Source: Ananas comosus (Eukaryota; Streptophyta; Magnoliopsida; Poales; Bromeliaceae). From it: a stretch of DNA of 64,000 nt. The position numbers and the translations under genes are program-made. Positions 53,080-63,788 of this stretch are shown in pieces. The notes under the pieces are model-generated. The model was not told the origin of the DNA. It made no database searches and was given only the letters and a program-made list of their open reading frames with translations. Numbering within the stretch: the stretch's first letter is position 1; every line of letters begins with the position of its first letter. The stretch lies in contig NC_033638.1 in assembly GCF_001540865.1 (NCBI RefSeq), forward strand, positions 9,095,133 through 9,159,132. Direction: 5' to 3'.

Positions 53080-53460
53080 TATGAGATGTATTTATGCACG
53101 CGGTGCAGGCGATAACGTGTCCTTTCTCTCACCTACGGAAGCGCGAAGGAGCGCGCACGCCTCACGTGGTGCGAGCACAGAAGCGACTGCTGCCACGTGG
53201 CGTGCCAACGCTCGACGTGGGGCCCACGGCCCCACGAGGACCAACACGTTACAAAGCCCCAAGGCGGAAACGCTCCCCGACCCGCCCTGCCCCTGGGGCC
53301 CACGCCGACGACGTGGCTCCGGGGACACGTGGCGCCTCACGGTGCGCAGGTAACCGCTGGGGGGGTCCACGAGGAGTATCTTCCTCGTGGCCCTCGCCAC
53401 CCCCCACATATTTACTACCCGAGATTTACTTCATTAATTGCGAGGTAATCCCCCGGGGGC
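53080..53460. other. GC island with repeated ACGTGG motifs
   Basis: A roughly 380-bp GC-rich block with CACGTGG at several places (TCACGTGGTG, GCCACGTGGCG, GACACGTGGCG), CGACGTGGGG and GGGCCCACG. It lacks a conserved frame, although three frames are open by composition. Confidence 0.45.
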
Positions 53461-53953
53461 AATTTAGTCATTCTAATTCGTCGCCCGTAAAACAGCCGTT
53501 AAATATTTTTTTTAAAAAAAAAACTTTATTCATTAATTATTGACATTTTATGAGATACACTAGTGTTAGAAAAGTTTTCAGTGTATCTATGTAAAGATAA
53601 AAGGAAAATACTGTATACTCTATTACAATATACACAACTTACACCTCATAATTTAAAGTTTAAACACTTTTATTGAATTTTTAGTATTAAAAAAAGAATA
53701 ATACAAGTGAGTAAATCTTATTCTTTTATTAAAGGCTAGAGTGTTAAGATTTGCACATATATCACGTAACATTTGCTAAAGATCAAATTCTCGATAATTT
53801 ATTTTTGTCATTTTGAGAAAAATTAGTGCGAGAGTTAATAATACTAAAAGAAAATAGGCCATAATTTAATCAAAATTTGCTAATTAGGTTATGGCATGAT
53901 ATAGTTGATTTGTTTACCAATTTAATCTAACTATTTCTATACAACCAGATAAT

Positions 53954-54109
53954 TTTTTTAAAAAAAATAGTATGCTACTTGCCTCGTTCATTTTTTTTTT
54001 TAAGAAATAAATTTTAGCTGAAAGTATGAAGCAATTAAGGCTTCAAGCTTGAAATCTCGAGTACCAATCATCGAGTTCTTGCTACTTGTACATGCTAGAG
54101 ATGGTCGGC
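53954..54109 (-). mobile_element. tRNA-derived SINE, diverged minus-strand insertion
   Basis: On the minus strand it starts near CCGACCATCTCTAGCATG and ends with an A-rich 3' part. The box regions are eroded but collinear with the other copies. It is flanked by TACAACCAGATAAT (53940-53953) and TACAACTAGATAAT (54110-54123). Confidence 0.75.
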
Positions 54110-54609
54110 TACAACTAGATAATATTGTGCAGATTTATCAATTATTCTATAAATTTAAAGGGTTGTGGACATGTCAACAACATCGAACAACATGTTACAT
54201 CTAATCAACCTAATTTATCCATATTTTCAGAATCTAAGTCGAGAGGGTGCATGACTAAAATTGAAACTGTGTTGCCATTTTACCCTAATTGATTGTTAAT
54301 AATTTCTAAATCGTGCATTGAATCTGTACATTCTAAATTTGTCATACAGTCCCTATTTAAGTGTCTTAAGAACCCTAGTAGTATTTCTTTGCCCTAGAAG
54401 CTAAATTTCATTGAAGATATTTATAATATTCGTATTCATTTGGAAGACCACTTGGACTGCATGCATCATTCATAAAAATATGATTGCTTGTGATGAAAAC
54501 TATTAGGGATAAAATTGAACTAAGCATAATTGAGATCTAGATGAATCTTTACATCCTATGTTAAACTGTAGTTTAAGCAATTTGTAGCTCAAACTTTGGC
54601 ATGAGTTGC

Positions 54610-55680
54610 AATCACAAAGTTCATCGAGTGCCATGCGCCAAGAGACGTGTGGGCGACAATGATTCGATGCTCGAATTCATTGACATACCATTTGAACACG
54701 TGCTCGATCACGGTTGAGCACTACCGACTCTGTTTTTTTTTTTTTTTTTTTTGAGAGATAGGTATAGCATATTATCCGCTCCGTTTATTTCATTTGGAAA
54801 TAAACTTAGCTGGAAATGTGAATCAACCAGAATTCGAACTTGGGACTTCGGATACCAACTACCAAGCCCTTTACCACTTTGTACTAGAGATGGTCGGTCA
54901 CTACCGACTTTGTTGACTGCGCTCATCAAGCATCACGCCACGCGTCAAGAATTGTGTATCGGGAATAATTCAGTTTTCAAAATTATTATATATATAACAT
55001 GTCTTTTGTATGTTCAGTCACTATTAGAAACTACCGATCGATTTTGTTAGTCTTAATCAGTGTTCATCGACGGTCACGCATCAAGAGACACCTACCCGAC
55101 AATGATTCAATGCTATAAGTTATTAACATGTGATCCAAACACGTCTTGAATCACAATTAGGAAGTATCAAATTTGTCAGTCGAGCTCAATATCAGCGAGC
55201 GCCACGCAACAAAAGCGCATACACGACAACGTTTTAGTGCCTGAACTTACTAACGTGCGCGCTTTCAAACACTTACACAATCTATCGAATTTGTCGGTCT
55301 TGCGCAGAATCATCGAGCACCACGCGTCAAGAAACATATGCCTGACAACGATTCAATGCTTGAAGTTATTAACATATGATCCAAACACGTCTTCATTCAC
55401 AATTAGGAACTAACGAATTTGTCAGTTGAGATCAGTATCAGTGAGCACCACGCAACAAAAGCGCGGGTACACGACAGCGTTGCAGTGCCTGAACTCAGTA
55501 ACGTGCCTTGCAGACACCTATTCAATCACCGTTAGCAACTACCAAATTTGTCGGTCTCGCTCAGAATCATCGAGCGCCACGCGTCAAGAAACGTACGCCC
55601 GACAACGATCGGTGTCCAAACGTATTAACGTACCTTTCAAACACATGCTCAATCACCGTTAGAAATTATCAAAATTGTCA
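54610..55680. repeat. Satellite array of about 125-bp units in an alternating A/B dimer
   Basis: Type A units carry CATCGAGCRCCACGCGTCAAG, seen at 55065, 55311 and 55568. Type B units carry GAGCRCCACGCAACAAAAGCG, seen at 55191 and 55438. Spacings are 126, 120, 127 and 130 bp, so the A-to-A period is about 250 bp. Older, more diverged units extend left to about 54610 and are split by a SINE at 54735-54898. GAATTTGTCRGTC and CAAACACGTCTT-type phrases recur in register. Confidence 0.85.
54735..54898 (-). mobile_element. tRNA-derived SINE inserted into the satellite array
   Basis: The minus strand shows the SINE body with AAGTGGTAAAGGGCTTGGTA (box A side) and AAGTTCGAATTCTGG (box B side), ending in a poly-A tract. 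Target duplications are CACTACCGACTCTGTT (54719-54734) and CACTACCGACTTTGTT (54899-54914). The duplicated target is satellite sequence. Confidence 0.9.
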
Positions 55681-56028
55681 TAAACTTAATTCTCCCACAC
55701 CTGCATCCTTTTTTTTTCCTCCTAACATAGGCCATTCCTAGGTTTTGTACTCTAATAAAATAATAGTATAAGACCACATTTTATTTTTACTCCTCAAAAA
55801 ATAAAAAAAAAAGTAAAATAACTATATTATCCTTGGATATTTCCATTTATTTCCAAGATTTCCGACTCCCCTACCCATTTGCTGCTACTTACTAGGCCCC
55901 GGTGCGCTTGTCCCGAGGCAGTGTTCCTCTTACTAAAGATGACGTGGCGAAAAATATTTTTTTTAAAAAAAAAACCCCTCCCCCCCTTTTTTATTTATTT
56001 TTTTTTGTCTCTCTCCTCTCCCCCGCGC

Positions 56029-56036
56029 TATAAAAG
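56029..56036 (+). promoter_or_regulatory. TATA box of the nucleotidyltransferase gene
   Basis: TATAAAAG lies in a GC-rich context (CCCGCGCTATAAAAGCGG) about 490 bp upstream of the ATG at 56527. The long leader that follows has GA runs, a TTA microsatellite and a GGA run (56491-56515). Confidence 0.65.
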
Positions 56037-56197
56037 CGGAGGTGGTAATGGTAGCCGGTGGGGCACCACATTACATTGACATGAGTCCGTGCGAGAGCGA
56101 GAGCGAGCGCAAACCCTCCTCCCCCCCATTTTCTCTCTCTCTCCCCCGAGCATAGTTTGTTTACAGAGAGACAGAGAGAGAGAGAGAGGGGATCTGG

Positions 56198-56199
<2 letters not shown>

Positions 56200-56234
<35 letters not shown>
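56200..56234. repeat. (TTA)n microsatellite in the 5' leader
   Basis: About eleven TTA/ATT triplets lie in the leader of the nucleotidyltransferase gene. A similar TTA run occurs in its first intron at 56883-56913. Confidence 0.95.
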
Positions 56235-56235
<1 letters not shown>

Positions 56236-56526
56236 ATCTCTCCCTTGGGGTCGGGGGGTTTCTTTCTCGTACACACAGAAAGAAAGAACCGAAGCCCAAA
56301 TCCCGAGGAGAAGAAGCTTCTTCCGATCCGGTCGGGCCCAAACTCCGAGAGCCGCATCTCTTCGTCCTCCTCCTAAATAAAATAAAATAAAATATAAGCA
56401 AAATATAATCCATCGATCCTTTTGAATTTTCCCTTCTTTTTTTTTTCTTTTTGGGCGGCGCTTCGTGATCTCCTCCGATTTCCCTCGGGGAGAGGAGGAG
56501 GAGGAGGAGGAGGAGGAATTTGATAA

Positions 56527-56882
56527 ATGGGGGATTTTAGGGAGTGGGCGGCGTACGGGAGCAGCGCGGTGGCGCGGGGCTACCGGGCGCCGACGCTGGC
56601 GGCGGCGATGGCGCAGTCGCTCTCCCACCCCGTGGCGATCCGCCGCGACTCCCTCCGCGCCGCCGAGCGCCGCGCCGCCGACATCGTCGCCCGCGTCCGC
56701 CCCACCGACGACTCCGAGTCCAAGCGCAAGAGCGTCGTCGCCTACGTTCAGAAGCTCATCGGCGTCTCCCTCGGCAGCGAGGTGATCCCCATTCTAATTC
56801 ATTCCTCATTTTTAACCTTTTTTTTGTTGTTGCTGATGTTGTTGTTATTACTTTTTGATTAACTTAGAAGTTGACCTCGTTG

Positions 56883-56916
<34 letters not shown>

Positions 56917-59900
56917 CTTGTTGTTTGTGTCATTTTCATTAAACAATGATGTTTCTACTCACATGTCCTAACTCCTCCGAATTGTTGTACTTTAGTGATT
57001 TATATCTATAAAGCTCGTGAAAGTGTCAGAGGCGTTTAGTTGGAGCGCTTTTTGACTCGTTGACCGGCCTCTGCTTCTTCAGCAAACACAATTGGGCAAA
57101 TTGTTTTGTTTTAAAATCACTTAAATCAAGGCGCATTTAGTGATAAGATCCTCCAATTCGCAGCACGGTTGCTTCTTCGAATCGTGCCGTGTTGATCTCC
57201 ACATGCGCCTTTGCGCGGCGATGGATTTTCATGCTTGATTTTGATATAAAATGTGAATTCTAGTGAGAAATAGTAGGATAATTCGCCCCGCTTCCGCTTT
57301 TCTGAGCAGAGATCCGCGTAGTTTGCGAATTCAATTCGAGCTTATATGTCATAAAATTGTGATCGCATATTAGTATAGATTGTATGTGTTGTTACTTTCT
57401 AATCTCTATGCTTCCGGCGTTTGCTCTTACCTTTTTATTTTTTGCTAAAATGTAGCTGAGATAACAAGCTTACAAAATCTCTCTGAATACAAATTCTTCA
57501 GGTTTTTCCGTTCGGATCGGTTCCGTTGAAGACTTATCTGCCCGATGGGGATATCGATCTGACGGCATTTGGCAGCGCAGCTCCCGACAGTACTTTGATC
57601 AGCGACGTTCGCTGTATACTTGAATATGAGGAGCAGAACTCTGACGCTGAATTCGAAGTGAAGGATGTGCAGTACATCAATGCAGAGGTTCGTTTCTCTA
57701 TCGGATTCGTATTCTACGTTGTTTCCTTCGATCATACAATTGGAGCATATGACCTGAAACATCTAGACTCTTTCTTTACGGCATGTTGCGAATAATCTTG
57801 AATACATATGATGTTGGTTTTACTTGTATTTCAGGTCAGGCTTGTTAAATGCCTTATCGATAATATTATTGTCGATATCTCATTCAACCAGATGGGCGGA
57901 CTCTGCACACTCTGCTTTCTTGAACTGGTATGTCGGTACGAACTTATTGTCGCTCTTCCTACATTTGCTCTCCCAAAGTTTATGTACACATTTGTTTTTT
58001 CTTTGAATTCATGGTCGCAGGTTGACCGACACATCGGAAAGGACCATCTCTTTAAACGGAGTATCATTTTGATCAAGGCATGGTGCTACTACGAGAGTCG
58101 TATTTTAGGCGCTCATCATGGCCTAATATCTACTTACGCGTTGGAGACGCTCGTTCTCTACATATTTAACCTGTTCCATAAAACAATGGATGGGCCATTG
58201 GCGGTGAGTCGTGAATGTAACTTAGTTTCAGGAACATATTTATTGAAGCAGGGATTCGCCATCGGAGTCTTATGGATGCGAGCTTCCTTCCTCTTCTGCA
58301 GGTCCTTTACAGGTTTTTGGAATACTTCAGCAATTTCGACTGGGACAACTATTGTATCAGTTTGTATGGTCCTGTTGCCATAGCTTCATTGCCGGACATA
58401 GTCAGTAAGTGATTTCCTTTGATCTCTCCCTATCTCTCGATCTCTCGCTTGCTCTCTCTCTCAATGGTTTTCTTCTTTACTTCGCAGTTGAAGACACAGA
58501 TATACGTAGCGCCGACTTACTGCTTAGTCAAGAGTTCGTGAAAAGGTCTATTAAAAAGTTCTCTTTACCTCTGACTGAGTCTGAGAAAAGCTCTGCGAAA
58601 TTTTGTCCAAAGTATCTAAACATAATTGATCCTCTGAGGGAGAACAACAACCTCGGCAGAAGTGTTAGCAAAGGTTAGAAGATTCAGCTCTCAATTCCCA
58701 TAGACAGAAAATATATTGTGCGTTCCTTTTACGTGCTTGATAGACCCTCTGATGTTGTGTTTTCCTCTCTTTAGGGAACTTCTTTCGTATACGTAGTGCT
58801 TTCTCGTATGGTGCTCGAAAGCTCTGCGATATTCTCATTTTACCTCGAAAATACATTGAGAATGAACTTTCCCTATTTTTCGCAAATACTTTGGAGATGC
58901 ATGGGAACGGACAAAGGCCAGACCTGCAACGGCGTATGCCTTCAGGGTTGCGTGCCGCAGAATCGAACTATTCGGGCTTTAATCCTTTCTCATCAGGATT
59001 AGAGATTGAGAAGGACAAAAAGGTTGATTCGACTTCTCAAGGAACACTCTGTGAAGAGCGCTTAAAAAAGGAGGTCTCAAATTTGGAGTCGGAAATTGAG
59101 AAGGCCAAAAGGCCTCTTCGTCCCGCAAATGGCCTGACCAAACTGGAGTCAAGAACCAAGAATGCGAACCAAACGGCTTTGCCAAGTACAGAAAATGGTG
59201 CGTCTTTCTCACTGGTAAGACTTAAATCCGTACCCCATCTGTTTTTTCATCAGAATAAGGATGCTAACAATGAAAATGGATCGACCAATCCTGGATCTAA
59301 GAAGGAAGTATCTCATAGTACCCCTTCAGCCGACTGTGAGGGATCGTACATGTTTTTACTGCCGCAGCAACTTGAGAATGAGCTATCAAGAGAACTTTCC
59401 TCTTTCGATTACACTAGGTATGTAGAATATTTCTCTCCTGGTTCAGTACATGGATTACTAGCAAGAAAGTGGTTTTATCTTTCTAAGTTTGGAGTAGAGG
59501 AGGCTATTTACACCCATGCGTTGTTCAGCTTGTCGGATCTCACCGGAGATTTGGATTCCCATTTTAGATGTCTTCGACAAGTGCAATACATCCTTGAGTA
59601 TATGCTCGGAGGAATCGACGAATCAGCTAAAAAAGAATCCCTTTCTGAGTTAACTGAGGAAAACTCATTAGATGCGTCTTCTGAGAAAAATGTTGTCTCA
59701 AGTGTTATCACAAAAGAGAGCTCATCGGAGGCACCTCCTGGGGAAAGTACTTCCTCGAGTATCAATGCGAAAGAAAGCCCATCGGAGGCACCTTCTGGAA
59801 AGAGTAGTTCCTCGAGTGTTAATGCAAAAGAAAACTCATCGCATGTCCATACTAAGGAAAGTATGTTCGCGGGTATTGCTGGAGAGGAACCAATTCCTGA

Positions 59901-60817
59901 ACCGCCACCAAAAGTAGCAGCATCTTCATCTAAGGTTGATCAATTAGTGAAGCCCCCTCCTGCTATTTGTTCTTATAGCATCCTGGATAATTCGTGGCAG
60001 CAACGCGGAACAGGCACATACCTTCCAAATGTGGTAATGCTATTGTTGACCCTCTGGTTACTAATCCTCTTTATATATTTCTGCTTCACGGTTGGGCCAT
60101 TACTTTCATTGATGAAATTAGACTCAGCATCATCATATACTCATATACTTGGTTGTAGTTTTCCCAAGTTTTCGACTTAAAATATTTCCTTTATCTTGTT
60201 TTGTAGAACTTCCGCGCCTACAAGGAGCGTTTCGCATCTTCAAGAGGTAAAAAGCAAGCTTACACATATCGGCCACCGAAGTTTCGTAGCAACAATCAAG
60301 AGGGCTCAGCCACAGACAAAAGCTTGAAGGGAAAAGACAGTCAGGAGGCAGTGCCACCTCCAAAAGAAAAAGCCTCTCCCTCTAACGGCAACGGCCGTGG
60401 GAAGCTTCCCGCATCTGATGCTCCCCCTCCCCCGCGCCTGCTCACCAAAGGTCATTCCCCAGCCAATGGCTTTATTGTGAAACCTGAAGGTAGTGTTGAA
60501 TTTGGCTCTCGCAGCGCTGTTCCATTAGCGGCTTTCTCGCCGGAGCTTCGTATGAAGGCCAGTGTTGCGCCCCATAACCAGCGCTCTGCAGTGACCTATG
60601 CATCAGCAGCGCAGCAGAGATCGGGGGCGGATTCGACCCGTGAGAGGTAAATCATTTTTGCCACCCTAAAAGGTTTTATAAAGTATGAAAGGAACCAGCT
60701 TGTTGGTTATCCATGAATATAGTTGTAACTGTTTGGATGAATATTTGCAGGCCAACTGAACCATACAAACTGAAAGATGAAGGCGACTTCCCCCCTCTCT
60801 CTGGTTTGAAGCAGTGA
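56527..60817 (+). CDS. Nucleotidyltransferase / PAP-OAS1 substrate-binding family protein
   Basis: Exons 56527-56781, 57502-57687, 57835-57927, 58021-58203, 58302-58404, 58488-58673, 58775-60033, 60207-60646 and 60751-60817 give 2772 nt, 923 residues, all in phase. The DNA polymerase beta-like nucleotidyltransferase core has the GS motif at 90-91 (VFPFGSVPLK), the metal-binding D-x-D at 102/104 (PDGDIDL) and a third acid at D161 (IIVDISFNQMGG). The PAP/OAS1 substrate-binding part follows (KAWCYYESRILGAHHGLIST). The second half is a low-complexity tail with tandem Ser/Glu repeats (about 640-715), Pro/Lys-rich stretches and a conserved end, EGDFPPLSG. This matches the plant At3g51620/At3g61690 group. 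Active-site acids are present, so it could add nucleotides to RNA, but the substrate is unknown. Confidence 0.9.
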
Positions 60818-61209
60818 GGAGACAGACTTCTTTTAACAGGTAGAAAAGATACAACTAATAGAGGTAGGCAGAAAGAAAGAGAGGAGAAGCTAACCAGTCG
60901 GAACATTACCGTTCGAGTTGCAGCGTTCATGGCAGTAGAAGAGTTCGTCGTTATCTAGCTTGCGGTCGCAGTTTCAGTTTCGTCAATGTACATACAGTCT
61001 AGTAACTTTGCTTTGCTCTTTCTAGTATCATCCCTCCCTCTCACCCCCCACCCTTCAGGTGAGCATGAGGAGGTCTCATTGTCCAAAGCTTTCTTCTTTT
61101 GTGTCCTTCCTGTCCACCCCAGCTCTCATCTCACACCCCTTGTAGGTGGTTGAGAGTTGAGGAAGTAGTTTGGTTTGTGCTTGATATATGCTAAAAAGAG
61201 AGGGAAATA

Positions 61210-61244
<35 letters not shown>

Positions 61245-61980
61245 ACAAAAAAGACAAAAAAAAGACGAAAACAAAAAACAAAACAAAAAAAAACTTGTGC
61301 AGTGCTTTTTTCCCCCATTTTTATACCAATAAAAAAAGAAAAAAATATTGTATCGTTTTAAGTGTCGAGCTTGTTTATTCTCTGTTGAATTCTGTGGCGT
61401 ACTTTCCTGTTGTAAATTGCAATAGCACCCTCAGCGATCAAGAAGGGACTATGCAGCTTCTCCCGGATTTACTGGCGCGAGTTAATGTCCAAGTAACTCA
61501 TTCGGGCATCTAAACGAGCCTGCACCGGATATCCTTGAAAATGTTAAACCAATCTAGCCCCAGAAAAGGGCTTCCTCTGAAAGGAACACATTGATTTCTT
61601 GGTTTCTATTGAGCTACCCGACTATAGTTTCCGTTCATAATCTGTCAAATGCTGTTTAATTTTTCTAATAGAGGAATGATGCAATCACTGATTTAGATGC
61701 ATAATTCATCTCCAAGGGATGACATAGTGGCGATGTGATGCTAATCAGTGATTTACATCATAGCTTTCTTGCACAACCAATCAAACACCCGTAGTTGTAT
61801 TCTGCACGTAGTTGTATTCTGTGTCGAAACTGCTCTGAGCTTCTAATTAAGATGATCAGATCACTCGTCCAGTTCATCTGATAACAATGGAATGTCATTT
61901 ACAGCAAAAGTGTGCTTATTCTTCGATTGTGTATCAGAAACAAGAGATACAAGGGGCATCAATACATTCCTCGTGAACGG
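60818..61980. other. 3' region of the nucleotidyltransferase gene and convergent spacer
   Basis: Contains the 3' untranslated region, a 30-base A run (61213-61242) followed by A-rich sequence to about 61295, and spacer up to the alpha-galactosidase stop codon on the opposite strand. No other gene is supported. Confidence 0.5.
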
Positions 61981-62706
61981 CTAACTAACAGAAACTGAGG
62001 TTATAGGAGAGAAGATGTACATCTTGCAATCATGAACATCCACTGGAGCTCCGAAACTTATGGTGACATTCTCTTCAAGAGTTTCATGCTGCAAAGTTAC
62101 AGATAAAAATAATTAACAAATATAATGATCATCTACACAACAATTAGGCTCATAATGACAGTGATCATCTCAACAAGCTATTTAACTCTGTGTCATTGTT
62201 GGTACCATAAAATTATCATTATGATCTGAAAATGCTTCATGTGAGAGTTTATGACATGTCTTTGCCCTTTTTTTAAATTTTTTTCCCTTGCATTCTTCAA
62301 TTTATAAAACAGTTCTTTTTGTTCTTCTGAATTAAAGAGTAAGTTGTTTGGGTCTTGCAAAACCCAACAATCCAATAGCAATTAAAGGTAATTACTAGTA
62401 CAAAACGATTGTTCAGCAAAAGAAACCAGAGTAGAGTAATTTCCTAGAGTAACAAATCTAGTTACGTTTTTATCATTCATAATCATGAAGGATCCTGAAA
62501 TTATCTTGCATGTGATGTATGAATTCACATAGTAAAATACAAACAAAATTAAAATGAACACTCACCTTCCATGAATCTCTCGCCGAATAGGTAGTGGCTG
62601 TGTCGAGACCAAGTATGTCCAATGTGACGGAGATAGTGACAGTTTCGGAACAGCGGTTCCACAGAGTAATAACCATGCGCCCTTTAGAGAGAGGCCCGGA
62701 CCACAC
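61981..62706 (-). CDS. AGAL: Alpha-galactosidase (GH27), last two exons only
   Basis: Minus-strand exons 62706-62566 (47 codons) and 62088-61981 (36 codons with TAG stop) join in phase 0. They encode VWSGPLSKGRMVITLWNR, CSETVTISVTLDILGLD, then HETLEENVTISFGAP and HDCKMYIFSP. This is the end of the catalytic barrel and the C-terminal beta-sandwich domain of plant GH27 alpha-galactosidases, which release terminal alpha-galactose from raffinose-family sugars, galactomannans and galactolipids in the apoplast or vacuole. The catalytic Asp residues lie in exons beyond the right edge. NVT is a possible N-glycosylation site. The upstream intron (62707 to beyond 64000) is swollen by MITEs. Confidence 0.85.
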
Positions 62707-62843
62707 CTGGGATTTGCAAGACAAAAAATTTAGTTTACATACTCTGGCCACAATCTTATACAGGGTAGCATGTTTAAAAGAATGAAAAACAATTAAATAC
62801 TTGAGGTTTAAACCAGCTAAAAAACAAACCGCTAAAAAACTAA

Positions 62844-63779
62844 GGGGCTGTTTGGTAGCAATGCAGTTGCACCTGTACCACAATTGTAACTACATAGATA
62901 TAAGTCTAGTGCTTAGTTTGATGCATTTGCTGCTGTTGGAACTACATGAGGAGGCCCAACTGCAGCAGTTAGAATTACATTCAACTTAACCGCAGTTTCA
63001 AGTGCAATAGTTGGAAAGAGTAACTTTGAACAAAATATAAACTTACCCCCCTAGTGACTTTTTAAACACAATATTTTTCCTTTTCCGCGTTGGAGGTAAT
63101 CTTATCACCTCATATATAAAGTGATAAAATTTTGAAAATGTACTTCTTAACTGCATGCAACCAAACAAGTTATTTATAATTGCAGCACTTTCTACTATAT
63201 CCAACCAAACAAGATGTATGTAGTCATAACTATTGTATTTCCAATTGCACGCATTCTCAACTACACTGTATTTTAGGGTTAATTGCATACAACTTCCTAC
63301 AAACATATCGAATAGCAGATATATCCCTATGAAGTTCAACTTTTTATTTTTATCCCTACAAAAGTCCTAACTTTTCCAAAAATAACCCTGCCATTAGGAT
63401 CCGTTAGAAATATGTAGTTAACCATAGGTGAAATACTTAACCCTGGTTACTAAATGAGTTAAATTGACCTTTTTAACCATCTTATATTATTAGATAAAAA
63501 TATTTTTTTGGAGAACATTTTTGCATAATTCTAACAATTGGAGCTTTTGGAGAGATATATTTGTAAGGACAAAAATATCATTTCATTTGTCTGCTGTTAA
63601 AAAATAAATAGTGCTTCAACGCTAACAAACCAGAGAGACGAATATGAATATCACTAGACTTTTGCTAGGATAAAAATGAAAACTTGGAACTTTATAGGGA
63701 TATATTTGCTATTTGATATGTTTACAGGGAGCTGTATGCAATTAACCATATTTTTTATTACATCCAACCAAACGGCCCT
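62844..63779. mobile_element. Tourist/PIF-Harbinger-like MITE (outer element) in an AGAL intron
   Basis: Ends GGGGCTGTTTGGT and ACCAAACGGCCCT form a terminal inverted repeat. TAA flanks both sides (62841-62843, 63780-63782), the target size of the PIF/Harbinger group. Repeated GCAGTT/CCAACCAAACAAG phrases fill the interior. It is split by a second element at 63275-63748. Confidence 0.7.
63275..63748. mobile_element. MITE nested inside the outer MITE
   Basis: Its ends are long inverted repeats: GGGTTAATTGCATACAACTT at the left, and AGCTGTATGCAATTAACC at the right. They extend inward through AGATATATCCCTATGAAGTT versus GAACTTTATAGGGATATATT. TATTTT flanks both sides. The ends recall those of the element at 49187. 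Confidence 0.75.
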
Positions 63780-63788
63780 TAAGATTTA

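Noticed and set aside
53081..53543. Three overlapping long frames in a GC island
   Set aside because: All frames are open because GC-rich sequence lacks stop codons; none resembles a known family or has splice-supported continuation.
55065..55680. Regularly spaced repeats considered as a CRISPR-like array
   Set aside because: Units are about 125 bp and similar along their whole length (no unique spacers), and this is a plant nuclear genome; it is a tandem satellite.
58796..59002. Short frame overlapping nucleotidyltransferase exon 7
   Set aside because: It is an out-of-frame shadow; the conserved protein continues in the frame beginning GNFFRIRSAFSYG.
61076..61318. Phe-rich minus-strand frame in the nucleotidyltransferase 3' region
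   Set aside because: It is the translation of a long A/T homopolymer tract.
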